Below are positions 30,974 to 39,981 of a stretch of 64,000 nucleotides of DNA, piece after piece; positions within the stretch are counted from its first letter, which is position 1; every line of letters starts with the position of its first letter. The DNA is from Streptomyces scabiei 87.22. GTDB taxonomy: Bacteria > Actinomycetota > Actinomycetes > Streptomycetales > Streptomycetaceae. A program made the translations under genes and the position numbers. Location of the stretch: NCBI RefSeq assembly GCF_000091305.1, contig NC_013929.1, positions 7,564,001 through 7,628,000 of the forward strand, written 5' to 3'. The notes below the pieces were generated by a model. The model was not told where the DNA came from. It worked only from the letters and a program-made list of their open reading frames with translations, and searched no databases.

Positions 30974-33900
30974 ATGCGTACGCCGCGCCAGCCGTCCCAG
31001 CACTCCGCGAACGGCCAGAAGTGGTCCTTCATGGATGCTCGCCCTGCTGCGCAGGGTATGTACGACCCCCGCAACGAGAAGGACGCCTGTGGCGTCGGTT
31101 TCGTGGCCACCCTCACCGGCGAGGCGAGCCATGCGCTGGTCGAGCAGGCGCTCACGGTTCTTCGCAACCTGGAGCACCGCGGGGCGACCGGTTCGGAGCC
31201 CGACTCGGGTGACGGCGCCGGCATCCTCTCGCAGGTCCCCGACGCGTTCTTCCGCGAGGTGGCCGGATTCGAGCTGCCCGAGGCCGGCGCGTACGCCGTC
31301 GGCATCGCCTTCCTGCCCGAGCAGGGCGCCGACGACGCCGCGGCCCGTATCGAGGCCGTCGCGGCCGAGGAGGGCCTGACCGTCCTCGGCTGGCGCGAGG
31401 TGCCCGTCGCCCCCGCGCTGCTGGGCGCCACCGCCCGCTCGACGATGCCTGCCTTCCGCCAGATCTTCGTCGCCGACGGATCGGCCGCGCCCGCCACGGG
31501 CATCGACCTCGACCGCAAGAGCTTCGTGCTGCGCAAGCGCGCCGAACGCGAGGTCGACGTCTACTTCCCCTCGCTGTCCGCGCGGACCATCGTCTACAAG
31601 GGCATGCTGACCACCGGCCAGCTGGAGCCCTTCTTCCCGGACCTGTCCGACCGCCGCTTCGCCTCCGCGATCGCGCTCGTGCACTCCCGGTTCTCCACGA
31701 ACACCTTCCCGTCGTGGCCGCTCGCCCACCCGTACCGCTTCGTCGCGCACAACGGCGAGATCAACACGGTCAAGGGCAACCGCAACTGGATGGTCGCCCG
31801 CGAGTCCCAGCTCGCCTCGGACCTCTTCGGCCCGCAGGAGACGCTGGACCGGATCTTCCCGATCTGTACGCCGGACGCCTCCGACTCGGCGTCCTTCGAC
31901 GAGGTCCTGGAACTGCTTCACCTCGGCGGCCGCTCCCTGCCGCACTCCGTGCTGATGATGATCCCGGAGGCGTGGGAGAACCACGACTCCATGGAGCCCG
32001 CCCGCCGCGCCTTCTACCAGTTCCACTCCACGATGATGGAGCCCTGGGACGGCCCGGCCTGTGTCACCTTCACCGACGGCCGCCAGGTCGGCGCGGTCCT
32101 CGACCGCAACGGCCTGCGCCCCGGCCGCTACTGGGTCACCGACGACGGACTCGTCGTCCTCGGCTCCGAGGTCGGCGTCCTCGACATCGACCCTGCCAAG
32201 GTCGTCCGCAAGGGCCGGCTGCAGCCCGGCCGGATGTTCCTCGTCGACACCGTCGAGCACCGCATCATCGAGGACGACGAGATCAAGGCCCAGCTCGCCG
32301 CGGAGAACCCGTACGCGGAGTGGCTGGAGGCCGGCGAGATCGAGCTGTCCGACCTGCCCGAGCGTGAGCACATCGTGCACACCCACGCCTCGGTCACCCG
32401 CCGCCAGCAGACCTTCGGCTACACCGAGGAAGAGCTGCGCGTCATCCTCGCGCCGATGGCCAAGACCGGCGGCGAGCCGCTCGGCTCCATGGGCACCGAC
32501 TCGCCCATCGCCGCGCTGTCCTCGCGCCCGCGGCTGCTCTTCGACTACTTCACCCAGCTGTTCGCACAGGTCACCAACCCGCCGCTGGACGCCATCCGCG
32601 AGGAGCTCGTCACCTCGCTGCGCTCGTCGCTGGGCCCCGAGGGCAACATCCTGGAGCCGACCGCCGCGTCCTGCCGCAGCGTCACCCTGCCCTTCCCGGT
32701 GATCGACAACGACGAGCTGGCCAAGCTCATCCACATCAACGCCGACGGCGACATGCCGGGCATGAAGGCGGCCACGCTCTCCGGTCTCTACCGGGTCTCC
32801 GGCGGCGGCGACTCCCTCGCCGCGCGCATCGAGGAGATCTGCGCCGAGGCCGACTCCGCCATCGCCAACGGCGCCCGGCTGATCGTCCTGTCCGACCGCC
32901 ACTCCGACGCCGAGCACGCGCCGATCCCGTCGCTGCTGCTCACCGCGGCCGTCCACCACCACCTCATCCGCACCAAGCAGCGCACCCAGGTGGGGCTGCT
33001 CGTCGAGGCCGGTGACGTCCGCGAGGTCCACCACGTCGCCCTGCTCATCGGCTTCGGCGCCGCCGCCGTCAACCCGTACCTGGCGATGGAGACCGTCGAG
33101 GACCTCGTCCGCGCCGGCACCTTCCTCTCCGGCATCGAGTCCGAGCAGGCCATCCGCAACCTGATCTACGCCCTCGGCAAGGGCGTCCTGAAGGTCATGT
33201 CGAAGATGGGCATCTCCACGGTCGCCTCCTACCGGGGCGCCCAGGTCTTCGAGGCCGTCGGTCTCGCGGACGCGTTCGTCGAGAAGTACTTCAACGGCAC
33301 GGCCACCAAGATCGGCGGCGTCGGCATCGACGTCATCGCCAAGGAGGTCGCCGCCCGCCACGCCAAGGCGTACCCGGCCAGCGGCATCGCGCCGGCCCAC
33401 CGCGCCCTGGAGATCGGCGGCGAGTACCAGTGGCGCCGCGAGGGCGAGCCGCACCTGTTCGACCCGGAGACGGTCTTCCGCCTCCAGCACTCCACGCGCA
33501 CGCGCCGCTACGACATCTTCAAGAAGTACACGGACCGCGTGAACGAGCAGTCCGAGCGCCTGATGACGCTGCGCGGCCTGTTCGGCTTCAAGTCGGGCGA
33601 CCGGCAGCCGATCTCCATCGACGAGGTCGAGCCGGTCACCGAGATCGTCAAGCGGTTCTCGACCGGCGCCATGTCGTACGGCTCGATCTCCCGCGAGGCG
33701 CACGAGACGCTCGCCATCGCCATGAACCAGCTGGGCGGCAAGTCCAACACCGGTGAGGGCGGCGAGGACCCGGACCGCCTGTACGACCCGGCGCGCCGTT
33801 CCTCGATCAAGCAGGTCGCCTCCGGCCGCTTCGGCGTGACCTCGGAGTACCTGGTCAACGCGGACGACATCCAGATCAAGATGGCCCAGGGCGCCAAGCC

Positions 33901-35581
33901 CGGCGAGGGCGGCCAGCTGCCCGGCCACAAGGTCTACCCGTGGGTCGCCAAGACCCGTCACTCGACGCCGGGTGTCGGTCTGATCTCCCCGCCGCCGCAC
34001 CACGACATCTACTCCATCGAGGACCTCGCCCAGCTCATCCACGACCTGAAGAACGCGAACCCGCAGGCGCGGATCCACGTGAAGCTGGTCTCCGAGGTCG
34101 GCGTCGGCACGGTCGCCGCCGGTGTCTCCAAGGCGCACGCGGACGTCGTGCTCATCTCCGGCCACGACGGCGGTACGGGCGCGTCCCCGCTGACCTCGCT
34201 GAAGCACGCGGGCGGCCCCTGGGAGCTCGGCCTCGCCGAGACCCAGCAGACGCTGCTGCTCAACGGCCTGCGTGACCGCATCGTCGTGCAGACCGACGGC
34301 CAGCTGAAGACCGGCCGTGACGTCGTCATCGCCGCGCTCCTCGGCGCCGAGGAGTTCGGCTTCGCGACCGCTCCGCTGGTCGTCTCCGGCTGCGTCATGA
34401 TGCGCGTCTGCCACCTGGACACCTGCCCGGTCGGCATCGCCACCCAGAACCCGACGCTGCGCGACCGGTTCTCCGGCAAGGCCGAGTACGTCGTGAACTT
34501 CTTCGAGTTCATCGCCGAGGAGGTCCGCGAGATCCTCGCCGAGCTGGGCTTCCGCTCCATCGAGGAGGCCGTCGGCCACGCCGAGACGCTCGACGTGGCC
34601 CGCGCGGTCGAGCACTGGAAGGCGCAGGGCCTGGACCTGGAGCCGCTGTTCCACGTGCCCGCACTGCCCGAGGGCGCCGTCCGCCACCAGCTGATCGAGC
34701 AGGACCACGGCCTGGAGAAGGCGCTCGACAACGAGCTGATCAAGCTCGCCGCCGACGCGCTGGCCGCGAACGACGCGACCGACGCCCAGCCGGTCCGCGC
34801 CCAGGTCAAGGTCCGCAACATCAACCGCACGGTCGGCACCATGCTCGGCCACGAGGTGACGAAGAAGTTCGGCGGGGCCGGTCTGCCCGACGACACCATC
34901 GACATCACCTTCACCGGCTCGGCGGGCCAGTCCTTCGGTGCCTTCCTCCCGCGCGGTGTCACGCTGCGCCTGGAGGGCGACGCCAACGACTACGTCGGCA
35001 AGGGCCTCTCCGGCGGCCGGGTGATCGTCCGTCCCGACCGGGGCGCCGACCACCTCGCCGAGTACTCCACCATCGCGGGCAACACCATCGCCTACGGCGC
35101 CACCGGCGGCGAGCTGTTCCTCCGCGGTCGTACGGGCGAGCGGTTCTGTGTCCGCAACTCCGGCGCCCTGGTGGTGTCCGAGGGCGTGGGCGACCACGGC
35201 TGCGAGTACATGACCGGTGGCCACGCGGTCGTCCTCGGCGAGACGGGCCGCAACTTCGCGGCCGGTATGTCCGGCGGCATCGCCTACGTCATCGACCTCG
35301 ACCGCGACAACGTCAACGTCGGCAACCTGGGCGCCGTCGAGGCCCTCGACGACACCGACAAGCAGTGGCTGCACGACGTGGTGCGCCGCCACGCCGAGGA
35401 AACCGGCTCCACGGTCGCCGAGAAGCTGCTCGCCGACTGGCCCGTCGCCGTGACGCGCTTCAGCAAGATCATCCCCAGCACGTACAAGGCAGTGCTCGCC
35501 GCCAAGGCCGCCGCCGAGCAGGCCGGTCTCTCCGAGACCGAGATCACCGAGAAGATGATGGAGGCGGCGATCAATGGCTGA
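30974..35581 (+). CDS. gltB: Glutamate synthase (NADPH) large subunit
   Basis: GltB makes two glutamates from glutamine and 2-oxoglutarate. The ~1535-residue protein has a propeptide ending before Cys39 in NEKDACGVGF, the nucleophile of the class II glutaminase domain; HNGEINT and RNGLRPGRYW are further glutaminase motifs. The central and FMN-binding synthase domains follow, with GGKSNTGEGGEDPDR and SGHDGGTGASPL, then the 3Fe-4S cysteines in CVMMRVCHLDTCPVG near residue 1140, and the C-terminal beta-helix with G-x-x-G-x-x-x-G repeats. ATG 30974 (MRTPRQPSQH) is chosen for its GGGAGAG site. It overlaps gltD by 8 nt. Confidence 0.95.
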   Translation: MRTPRQPSQHSANGQKWSFMDARPAAQGMYDPRNEKDACGVGFVATLTGEASHALVEQALTVLRNLEHRGATGSEPDSGDGAGILSQVPDAFFREVAGFELPEAGAYAVGIAFLPEQGADDAAARIEAVAAEEGLTVLGWREVPVAPALLGATARSTMPAFRQIFVADGSAAPATGIDLDRKSFVLRKRAEREVDVYFPSLSARTIVYKGMLTTGQLEPFFPDLSDRRFASAIALVHSRFSTNTFPSWPLAHPYRFVAHNGEINTVKGNRNWMVARESQLASDLFGPQETLDRIFPICTPDASDSASFDEVLELLHLGGRSLPHSVLMMIPEAWENHDSMEPARRAFYQFHSTMMEPWDGPACVTFTDGRQVGAVLDRNGLRPGRYWVTDDGLVVLGSEVGVLDIDPAKVVRKGRLQPGRMFLVDTVEHRIIEDDEIKAQLAAENPYAEWLEAGEIELSDLPEREHIVHTHASVTRRQQTFGYTEEELRVILAPMAKTGGEPLGSMGTDSPIAALSSRPRLLFDYFTQLFAQVTNPPLDAIREELVTSLRSSLGPEGNILEPTAASCRSVTLPFPVIDNDELAKLIHINADGDMPGMKAATLSGLYRVSGGGDSLAARIEEICAEADSAIANGARLIVLSDRHSDAEHAPIPSLLLTAAVHHHLIRTKQRTQVGLLVEAGDVREVHHVALLIGFGAAAVNPYLAMETVEDLVRAGTFLSGIESEQAIRNLIYALGKGVLKVMSKMGISTVASYRGAQVFEAVGLADAFVEKYFNGTATKIGGVGIDVIAKEVAARHAKAYPASGIAPAHRALEIGGEYQWRREGEPHLFDPETVFRLQHSTRTRRYDIFKKYTDRVNEQSERLMTLRGLFGFKSGDRQPISIDEVEPVTEIVKRFSTGAMSYGSISREAHETLAIAMNQLGGKSNTGEGGEDPDRLYDPARRSSIKQVASGRFGVTSEYLVNADDIQIKMAQGAKPGEGGQLPGHKVYPWVAKTRHSTPGVGLISPPPHHDIYSIEDLAQLIHDLKNANPQARIHVKLVSEVGVGTVAAGVSKAHADVVLISGHDGGTGASPLTSLKHAGGPWELGLAETQQTLLLNGLRDRIVVQTDGQLKTGRDVVIAALLGAEEFGFATAPLVVSGCVMMRVCHLDTCPVGIATQNPTLRDRFSGKAEYVVNFFEFIAEEVREILAELGFRSIEEAVGHAETLDVARAVEHWKAQGLDLEPLFHVPALPEGAVRHQLIEQDHGLEKALDNELIKLAADALAANDATDAQPVRAQVKVRNINRTVGTMLGHEVTKKFGGAGLPDDTIDITFTGSAGQSFGAFLPRGVTLRLEGDANDYVGKGLSGGRVIVRPDRGADHLAEYSTIAGNTIAYGATGGELFLRGRTGERFCVRNSGALVVSEGVGDHGCEYMTGGHAVVLGETGRNFAAGMSGGIAYVIDLDRDNVNVGNLGAVEALDDTDKQWLHDVVRRHAEETGSTVAEKLLADWPVAVTRFSKIIPSTYKAVLAAKAAAEQAGLSETEITEKMMEAAING

Positions 35582-37034
35582 CCCGAAGGGCTTCCTGAAC
35601 CACGGGCGCGAGGTCGCCAAGTCCCGCCCCGTCGACGTACGACTGAAGGACTGGAACGAGGTCTACGTCCCGGGCTCGCTGCTCCCGATCATCTCGAAGC
35701 AGGCGTCCCGCTGCATGGACTGCGGCATCCCGTTCTGTCACAACGGCTGTCCGCTCGGGAACCTCATCCCCGAGTGGAACGACTACGCCTACCGCGAGGA
35801 CTGGGCGGCGGCGTCGGAGCGGCTGCACGCGACGAACAACTTCCCGGAGTTCACCGGGCGGCTGTGCCCGGCCCCGTGCGAGTCGGCGTGCGTGCTCGGC
35901 ATCAACCAGCCGGCCGTCACCATCAAGAACGTCGAGGTCTCCATCATCGACAAGGCGTGGGACAGCGGCGACGTCGCGGCCCAGGCCCCGGAGCGGCTGT
36001 CCGGCAAGACGGTCGCGGTCATCGGCTCCGGCCCGGCGGGCCTCGCGGCGGCGCAGCAGCTGACGCGGGCCGGTCACACGGTCGCGGTGTACGAGCGCGC
36101 GGACCGCGTCGGCGGTCTGCTGCGCTACGGCATCCCCGAGTTCAAGATGGAGAAGCGGCACATCAACCGCCGCATCGAGCAGATGCGCGCGGAGGGCACC
36201 CGCTTCCGGACGGGCATCGAGATCGGCCGCGACCTCAAGGCCACGGACCTGAAGAAGCGGTACGACGCCGTCGTCATCGCCGCGGGCGCCACCACCGCCC
36301 GTGACCTGCCGGTCCCCGGCCGCGAGCTGGCCGGCATCCACCAGGCCATGGAGTACCTGCCGCTGGCCAACAAGGTCCAGGAGGGCGACTTCGTGGCGCC
36401 CCCCCTCACGGCCGAGGGCAAGCACGTCGTGGTCATCGGCGGCGGCGACACGGGCGCGGACTGCGTGGGCACCGCCCACCGTCAGGGCGCGGCCTCGGTC
36501 ACCCAGCTGGAGATCATGCCGCAGCCGGGCGAGGACCGTGCCCCGAACCAGCCGTGGCCGACCTTCCCGATGCTCTACAAGGTCACCTCCGCGCACGAGG
36601 AGGGCGGCGAGCGGGTCTACTCCGTCTCCACCACCCACTTCGAGGGCGACGAGGACGGCAACGTCCAGTTCCTGCACCTCGTCGAGGTCGAGTTCGTCGA
36701 CGGCAAGCTGACGCAGAAGCCGGGCACGGAGCGGAAGATCCCCGCCCAGCTCGTGACGCTGGCCATGGGCTTCACGGGCACCGACCGCGAGAACGGTCTC
36801 GTGGACCAGTTCGGCCTGGACCTCGACGAGCGCGGCAACATCGCCCGCGACGCCGACTTCCAGACCAACGTGCCCGGCGTCTTCGTCGCCGGTGACGCGG
36901 GCCGAGGCCAGTCCCTCATCGTCTGGGCGATCGCCGAGGGCCGCTCGGCGGCCCGGGGCTGCGACCGCTTCCTGACGGGCGCGAGCGACCTGCCGGCCCC
37001 GATCCGGCCGACCGACCGCTCGCTGATGGTCTGA
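35574..37034 (+). CDS. gltD: Glutamate synthase (NADPH) small subunit
   Basis: GltD feeds electrons from NADPH to GltB. The 486-residue flavoprotein has the N-terminal 4Fe-4S cysteines CMDCGIPFCHNGCPLGN and CPAPCESAC, an FAD-binding GSGPAGLAAAQQL near residue 155, a second Rossmann motif VVIGGGDTGADC for NADPH near residue 290, and GDAGRGQSLIVWAIAEGR at the C-terminal FAD site. It is translationally coupled to gltB by an 8-nt overlap and followed by three hairpins. Confidence 0.96.
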   Translation: MADPKGFLNHGREVAKSRPVDVRLKDWNEVYVPGSLLPIISKQASRCMDCGIPFCHNGCPLGNLIPEWNDYAYREDWAAASERLHATNNFPEFTGRLCPAPCESACVLGINQPAVTIKNVEVSIIDKAWDSGDVAAQAPERLSGKTVAVIGSGPAGLAAAQQLTRAGHTVAVYERADRVGGLLRYGIPEFKMEKRHINRRIEQMRAEGTRFRTGIEIGRDLKATDLKKRYDAVVIAAGATTARDLPVPGRELAGIHQAMEYLPLANKVQEGDFVAPPLTAEGKHVVVIGGGDTGADCVGTAHRQGAASVTQLEIMPQPGEDRAPNQPWPTFPMLYKVTSAHEEGGERVYSVSTTHFEGDEDGNVQFLHLVEVEFVDGKLTQKPGTERKIPAQLVTLAMGFTGTDRENGLVDQFGLDLDERGNIARDADFQTNVPGVFVAGDAGRGQSLIVWAIAEGRSAARGCDRFLTGASDLPAPIRPTDRSLMV

Positions 37035-37056
37035 TCCCTCGGACCGCCACACACGT

Positions 37057-37076
37057 CCCGTACAACGGCGTACGGG
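37057..37076 (+). terminator. First hairpin after gltD
   Basis: CCCGTAC / GTACGGG, 7 bp with a 6-nt loop, 23 nt after the gltD stop. Confidence 0.5.
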
Positions 37077-37083
37077 CGGGTCA

Positions 37084-37104
37084 TCTGGGGGTACTCCCCC
37101 CAGA
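37084..37104. terminator. Second hairpin after gltD
   Basis: TCTGGGG / CCCCAGA, 7 bp with a 7-nt loop, between the convergent gltD and rhomboid genes. Confidence 0.45.
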
Positions 37105-37112
37105 CCCCCCGT

Positions 37113-37162
37113 GACGGCGCCTGCCCGCCAGTCCCCGACCGGACGACTGGGCAGGCGCCGTC
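37113..37162. terminator. Strong bidirectional terminator between gltD and the rhomboid gene
   Basis: A perfect 14-bp stem GACGGCGCCTGCCC / GGGCAGGCGCCGTC encloses a 22-nt loop. It is placed between two convergent genes. Confidence 0.7.
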
Positions 37163-37194
37163 GCACGTCCGGGGACCGCCGGCCCCGCCGCCCA

Positions 37195-38124
37195 TCAGGT
37201 CGTCATCTGCGCGGCCTTGGCGAGTGCCAGCACCACGAGCAGCGCCGCCGTCGCCGCGCACACCCCCGCCTGTACGAGGACCCGCCGCCGGTCCCGGGGC
37301 GCGTACGCGAAGCCCGCGGCGATCAGGCCGCCGGTCAGCAGGCCGCCGAGGTGTCCCTGCCAGGACGTCACCACCGCCGAGATGACCAGCCACACCAGCA
37401 GGCCGGCCATGAAGCGGTTGATCCCGGCCGGGTCGGCGCCCAGGCGGCGGGCCAGGACGTAGTACGCCGTGCACACGCCGAAGATGGCGCCGGAGGCGCC
37501 GACCGTGCTGGTGTCGGGGGCGAGCAGGAGCACCAGGACGGAGCCGCCGAGGGCGGACAGGAGGTAGAGGGCGAGGTAGCGGGCGCGGCCGAGCTGGGCC
37601 TCGACGATCCTGCCGACGTTCCACAGCGTGACCATGTTCATCACGATGTGCAGGATGCCGAACGTGCCCTCGGTGGGCGGGAGATGGAGGAAGGCGCCGG
37701 TGAGGAGGCGGTACCACTCGCCGTCGATCACGCCTTCGAGGCGGAAGTCGGACGGGTAGGAGCTCTGCCAGACGTAGTGCAGCCCGTCCGGGCCGAGCAG
37801 CCCCCGGCCCAGCATCGCGAAGTCGTCCACGACCCGCTCACGGAGCACTTCGGCGACGTAGGCCATGACGTTCAGGCCGATCAGGACGTACGTCACCAGC
37901 GGGACGGCCGAGATCCGGCCGCCGAAGGCGGTGCGGGCCTGCCGGACGGTTCTCGCGCCCTCCTTCACGCACTCCGGGCACTGGTGGCCCACGGCCGCGT
38001 CCCGCATGCAGTCCGGGCAGATGAACCGCTCGCAGCGTGTGCAGCGGACGTACGACTCCACTTTCGGGTGGCGGTAGCAGGTGGTGACGACGGGCTCGGA
38101 CGACGACGGGGACTCGGGTTCCAC
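37195..38124 (-). CDS. Rhomboid family intramembrane serine protease with N-terminal zinc finger
   Basis: A 309-residue protein. Residues ~13-55 form a B-box-like zinc finger (CYRHPKVESYVRCTRCERFICPDC...GHQCPEC). About seven membrane helices follow. The catalytic serine is in VGASGAIFGVC and the catalytic histidine in WQGHLGGLLTGG; HIVMNMVTLWNVG is the conserved HN-region equivalent. Rhomboids cleave membrane proteins within or near the bilayer. GTG 38124 is chosen because AAGGAG sits 6 nt upstream. The zinc-finger fusion is common in Streptomyces rhomboids. Confidence 0.92.
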   Translation of the reverse strand: MEPESPSSSEPVVTTCYRHPKVESYVRCTRCERFICPDCMRDAAVGHQCPECVKEGARTVRQARTAFGGRISAVPLVTYVLIGLNVMAYVAEVLRERVVDDFAMLGRGLLGPDGLHYVWQSSYPSDFRLEGVIDGEWYRLLTGAFLHLPPTEGTFGILHIVMNMVTLWNVGRIVEAQLGRARYLALYLLSALGGSVLVLLLAPDTSTVGASGAIFGVCTAYYVLARRLGADPAGINRFMAGLLVWLVISAVVTSWQGHLGGLLTGGLIAAGFAYAPRDRRRVLVQAGVCAATAALLVVLALAKAAQMTT

Positions 38125-38268
38125 GGCCGGCTCCTTGGGGGTGCGGGACTGATGACGAGCCGGTGAGGGCGGCGGCGAACAAAGTAGCGAACGATCAGGG
38201 TGGAGGGGACAGGGGGAGTGCCCTAACCTCGGGGCTTCGCAGAGCCCTGGGGTCAGGAGGACCGCCGT

Positions 38269-38988
38269 ATGCCCGCGATCAGTCTCACCAAGATGATGGA
38301 GACCGCCCCCGCGCTCGTTGACCTCTACAAGGCGGCCGGGCACTCCCTCGACCGGCACGGGCTCCGGGGACAGCGGGCCGCCGTCTATCTCGTGATCGAC
38401 CACAGCGGCTCCATGCGGCCCTACTACAAGGACGGCAGTGTGCAGGCCCTCGCCGACCGGGTGCTCGGACTCTCCGCGCAACTCGACGACGACGGCACCG
38501 TTCCGGTCGTCTTCTTCTCCACCGGGGTCGACGCGGTCACGGAGATCGGCCTCGCCGACCACCACGGCCGGATCGACCGCATCGTGGCCGGGCTCGGGCA
38601 CATGGGGAGGACCGACTACCACCTGGCCATGGACGCCGTCATCGACCACTACCTCGACTGCGGCGCCGAGGACCCGGCCTTCGTGGTCTTCCAGACCGAC
38701 GGCGGACCCACCAGCAGGCTCGCCGCCGAACGGTACATGTGCAAGGCCGCCCGGCTCCCCCTCTTCTGGCAGTTCATCGGCTTCGGCGATCCGCGCAGCA
38801 AGCAGTTCGACTTCCTGCGGCGGCTCGACGACCTGGCCGTGCCGGGGAAGCGGGTCGTCGACAACGCCGGCTTCTTCCACGCGGGCGCGGACCCGCGGAC
38901 CGTGTCCGACGCCGAGCTGTACGACCGGCTGGTGGGGGAGTTCCCGCAGTGGCTGGCGGCGGCCCGCGCCGAGGGCATCGTCGCCTGA
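38269..38988 (+). CDS. TerF-like VWA domain protein
   Basis: A 239-residue protein that is mostly a von Willebrand A domain. The metal-ion-dependent adhesion site is complete: VYLVIDHSGSMRPYYKDG (DxSxS), GRTDYHLA (Thr) and FQTDGGPTS (Asp). The N-terminus ISLTKMMETAPALVDLYKAAG resembles TerF/TerY proteins of tellurite-resistance type gene sets, although no other ter gene is nearby. Function unknown, likely cytoplasmic protein binding. CAGGAGG is 6 nt before ATG 38269. Confidence 0.82.
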   Translation: MPAISLTKMMETAPALVDLYKAAGHSLDRHGLRGQRAAVYLVIDHSGSMRPYYKDGSVQALADRVLGLSAQLDDDGTVPVVFFSTGVDAVTEIGLADHHGRIDRIVAGLGHMGRTDYHLAMDAVIDHYLDCGAEDPAFVVFQTDGGPTSRLAAERYMCKAARLPLFWQFIGFGDPRSKQFDFLRRLDDLAVPGKRVVDNAGFFHAGADPRTVSDAELYDRLVGEFPQWLAAARAEGIVA

Positions 38989-39003
38989 GGGCGTGCCCGG
39001 GGA

Positions 39004-39981
39004 TCAGCGATGGCGGGCGCCGTCGAGCACGGTGGCCCGGCATGCGGCCGGGGTGCCCCACGCCGTCCGCAGGGCCCGGGCCCTGGTGAACCAGAGCGAC
39101 AGGTCGTACTCCGCCGTGTAGCCGATCGCGCCGTGCAGCTGCAGCGCCGTGCGCGCGGTCGTGTACGCCGCCTCGCACGCCGTCACCTTGGCCGCCGCCG
39201 CGTCCGCCGGGTCCAGCGTGACCGCCGCCCCGAAGACCAGCGGACGCGCGAACTCCAGGGCCACCTTCGCGTCCGCCAGCCGGTGCTTCACCGCCTGGAA
39301 CGAGCCGATGGGCACCCCGAACTGGGTGCGCTGCCGGACGTACGCCACCGTCCTGTCCAGGAGGGCCAGTCCGACGCCGAGGGCCTGCGCGGCCACCGCA
39401 AGCCTGGCCCAGACGAGGGCCCGGGCGAGGAGGGCAGGGTCGGTGGCGAGGAGCGTGCCGCCGGGGGTGAGCGGGGTCGGGCGCCGGGCCGGGTCCAGGC
39501 AGGGGCGGACCGGGCCGTGGCCGGGGCGGAGGCGCAGTTCACCCCGCTCCGGGTCGAGCGAGAGGTGGGTGGTCGCCGCGTCCCCGTCCAGCGCGTACGC
39601 CTCGGGTGACGGCGCCACCGTCGCCATCGCCGTGCCGGACAGCAGCGCCGGCAGGAGGCGTTCGGCCGGGCCGGGGTCCCGCAGACCGGACAGCAGGACC
39701 ACCGCCGTGACCGTCTCCACGAGGGGGCCCGGTACCGCGTGCCGCCCCAGCTCCACGAAGGCGACGGCCAGCTCCACCGGGAGGGGGCCGACCCCTTCGT
39801 ACGCCTCCGGCGCCGCCAGCGCGAAGACCCCCGCCTCCGCGACCCGGGACCACAGCGCCCGCCCGGCCAGGTGCTCGCCCCGCCCCCAGGCGCGCACGGC
39901 CTTCGGGGTGTCCGCCGCCGTCAGCATGGCGTCCAGCGACCGGGCGAACGCCCGCTGCTCGGTGTCCAGGAGGAAACGCAT
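39004..39981 (-). CDS. Short acyl-CoA dehydrogenase, FadE32/FadE33-like subunit
   Basis: A 325-residue acyl-CoA dehydrogenase of the short, partner-dependent type found in actinobacterial steroid catabolism. It has the N-terminal helical domain (MRFLLDTEQRAFARSLDAML), RTQFGVPIGSFQAVKHRLADAKVALEFA and LQLHGAIGYTAEYDLSLWFTRARAL. Such short FadEs form heterotetramers with a longer FadE. ATG 39981 shares a base with the stop of the longer FadE gene (TGATG), so the two are translated together. The physiological substrate is inferred to be a steroid-ring-derived acyl-CoA from its neighbours. Confidence 0.82.
   Translation of the reverse strand: MRFLLDTEQRAFARSLDAMLTAADTPKAVRAWGRGEHLAGRALWSRVAEAGVFALAAPEAYEGVGPLPVELAVAFVELGRHAVPGPLVETVTAVVLLSGLRDPGPAERLLPALLSGTAMATVAPSPEAYALDGDAATTHLSLDPERGELRLRPGHGPVRPCLDPARRPTPLTPGGTLLATDPALLARALVWARLAVAAQALGVGLALLDRTVAYVRQRTQFGVPIGSFQAVKHRLADAKVALEFARPLVFGAAVTLDPADAAAAKVTACEAAYTTARTALQLHGAIGYTAEYDLSLWFTRARALRTAWGTPAACRATVLDGARHR

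Noticed and set aside
30908..35620. A 1570-residue open frame antisense to gltB, and similar long antisense frames elsewhere
   Set aside because: These follow from the strong third-position GC bias of the genome; the + strand encodes well-conserved enzymes and the antisense products have no recognisable domains.
38269..38988. Part of a tellurite-resistance gene set
   Set aside because: Only one TerF-like VWA protein is present and no TerB/C/D/E genes occur within the window.
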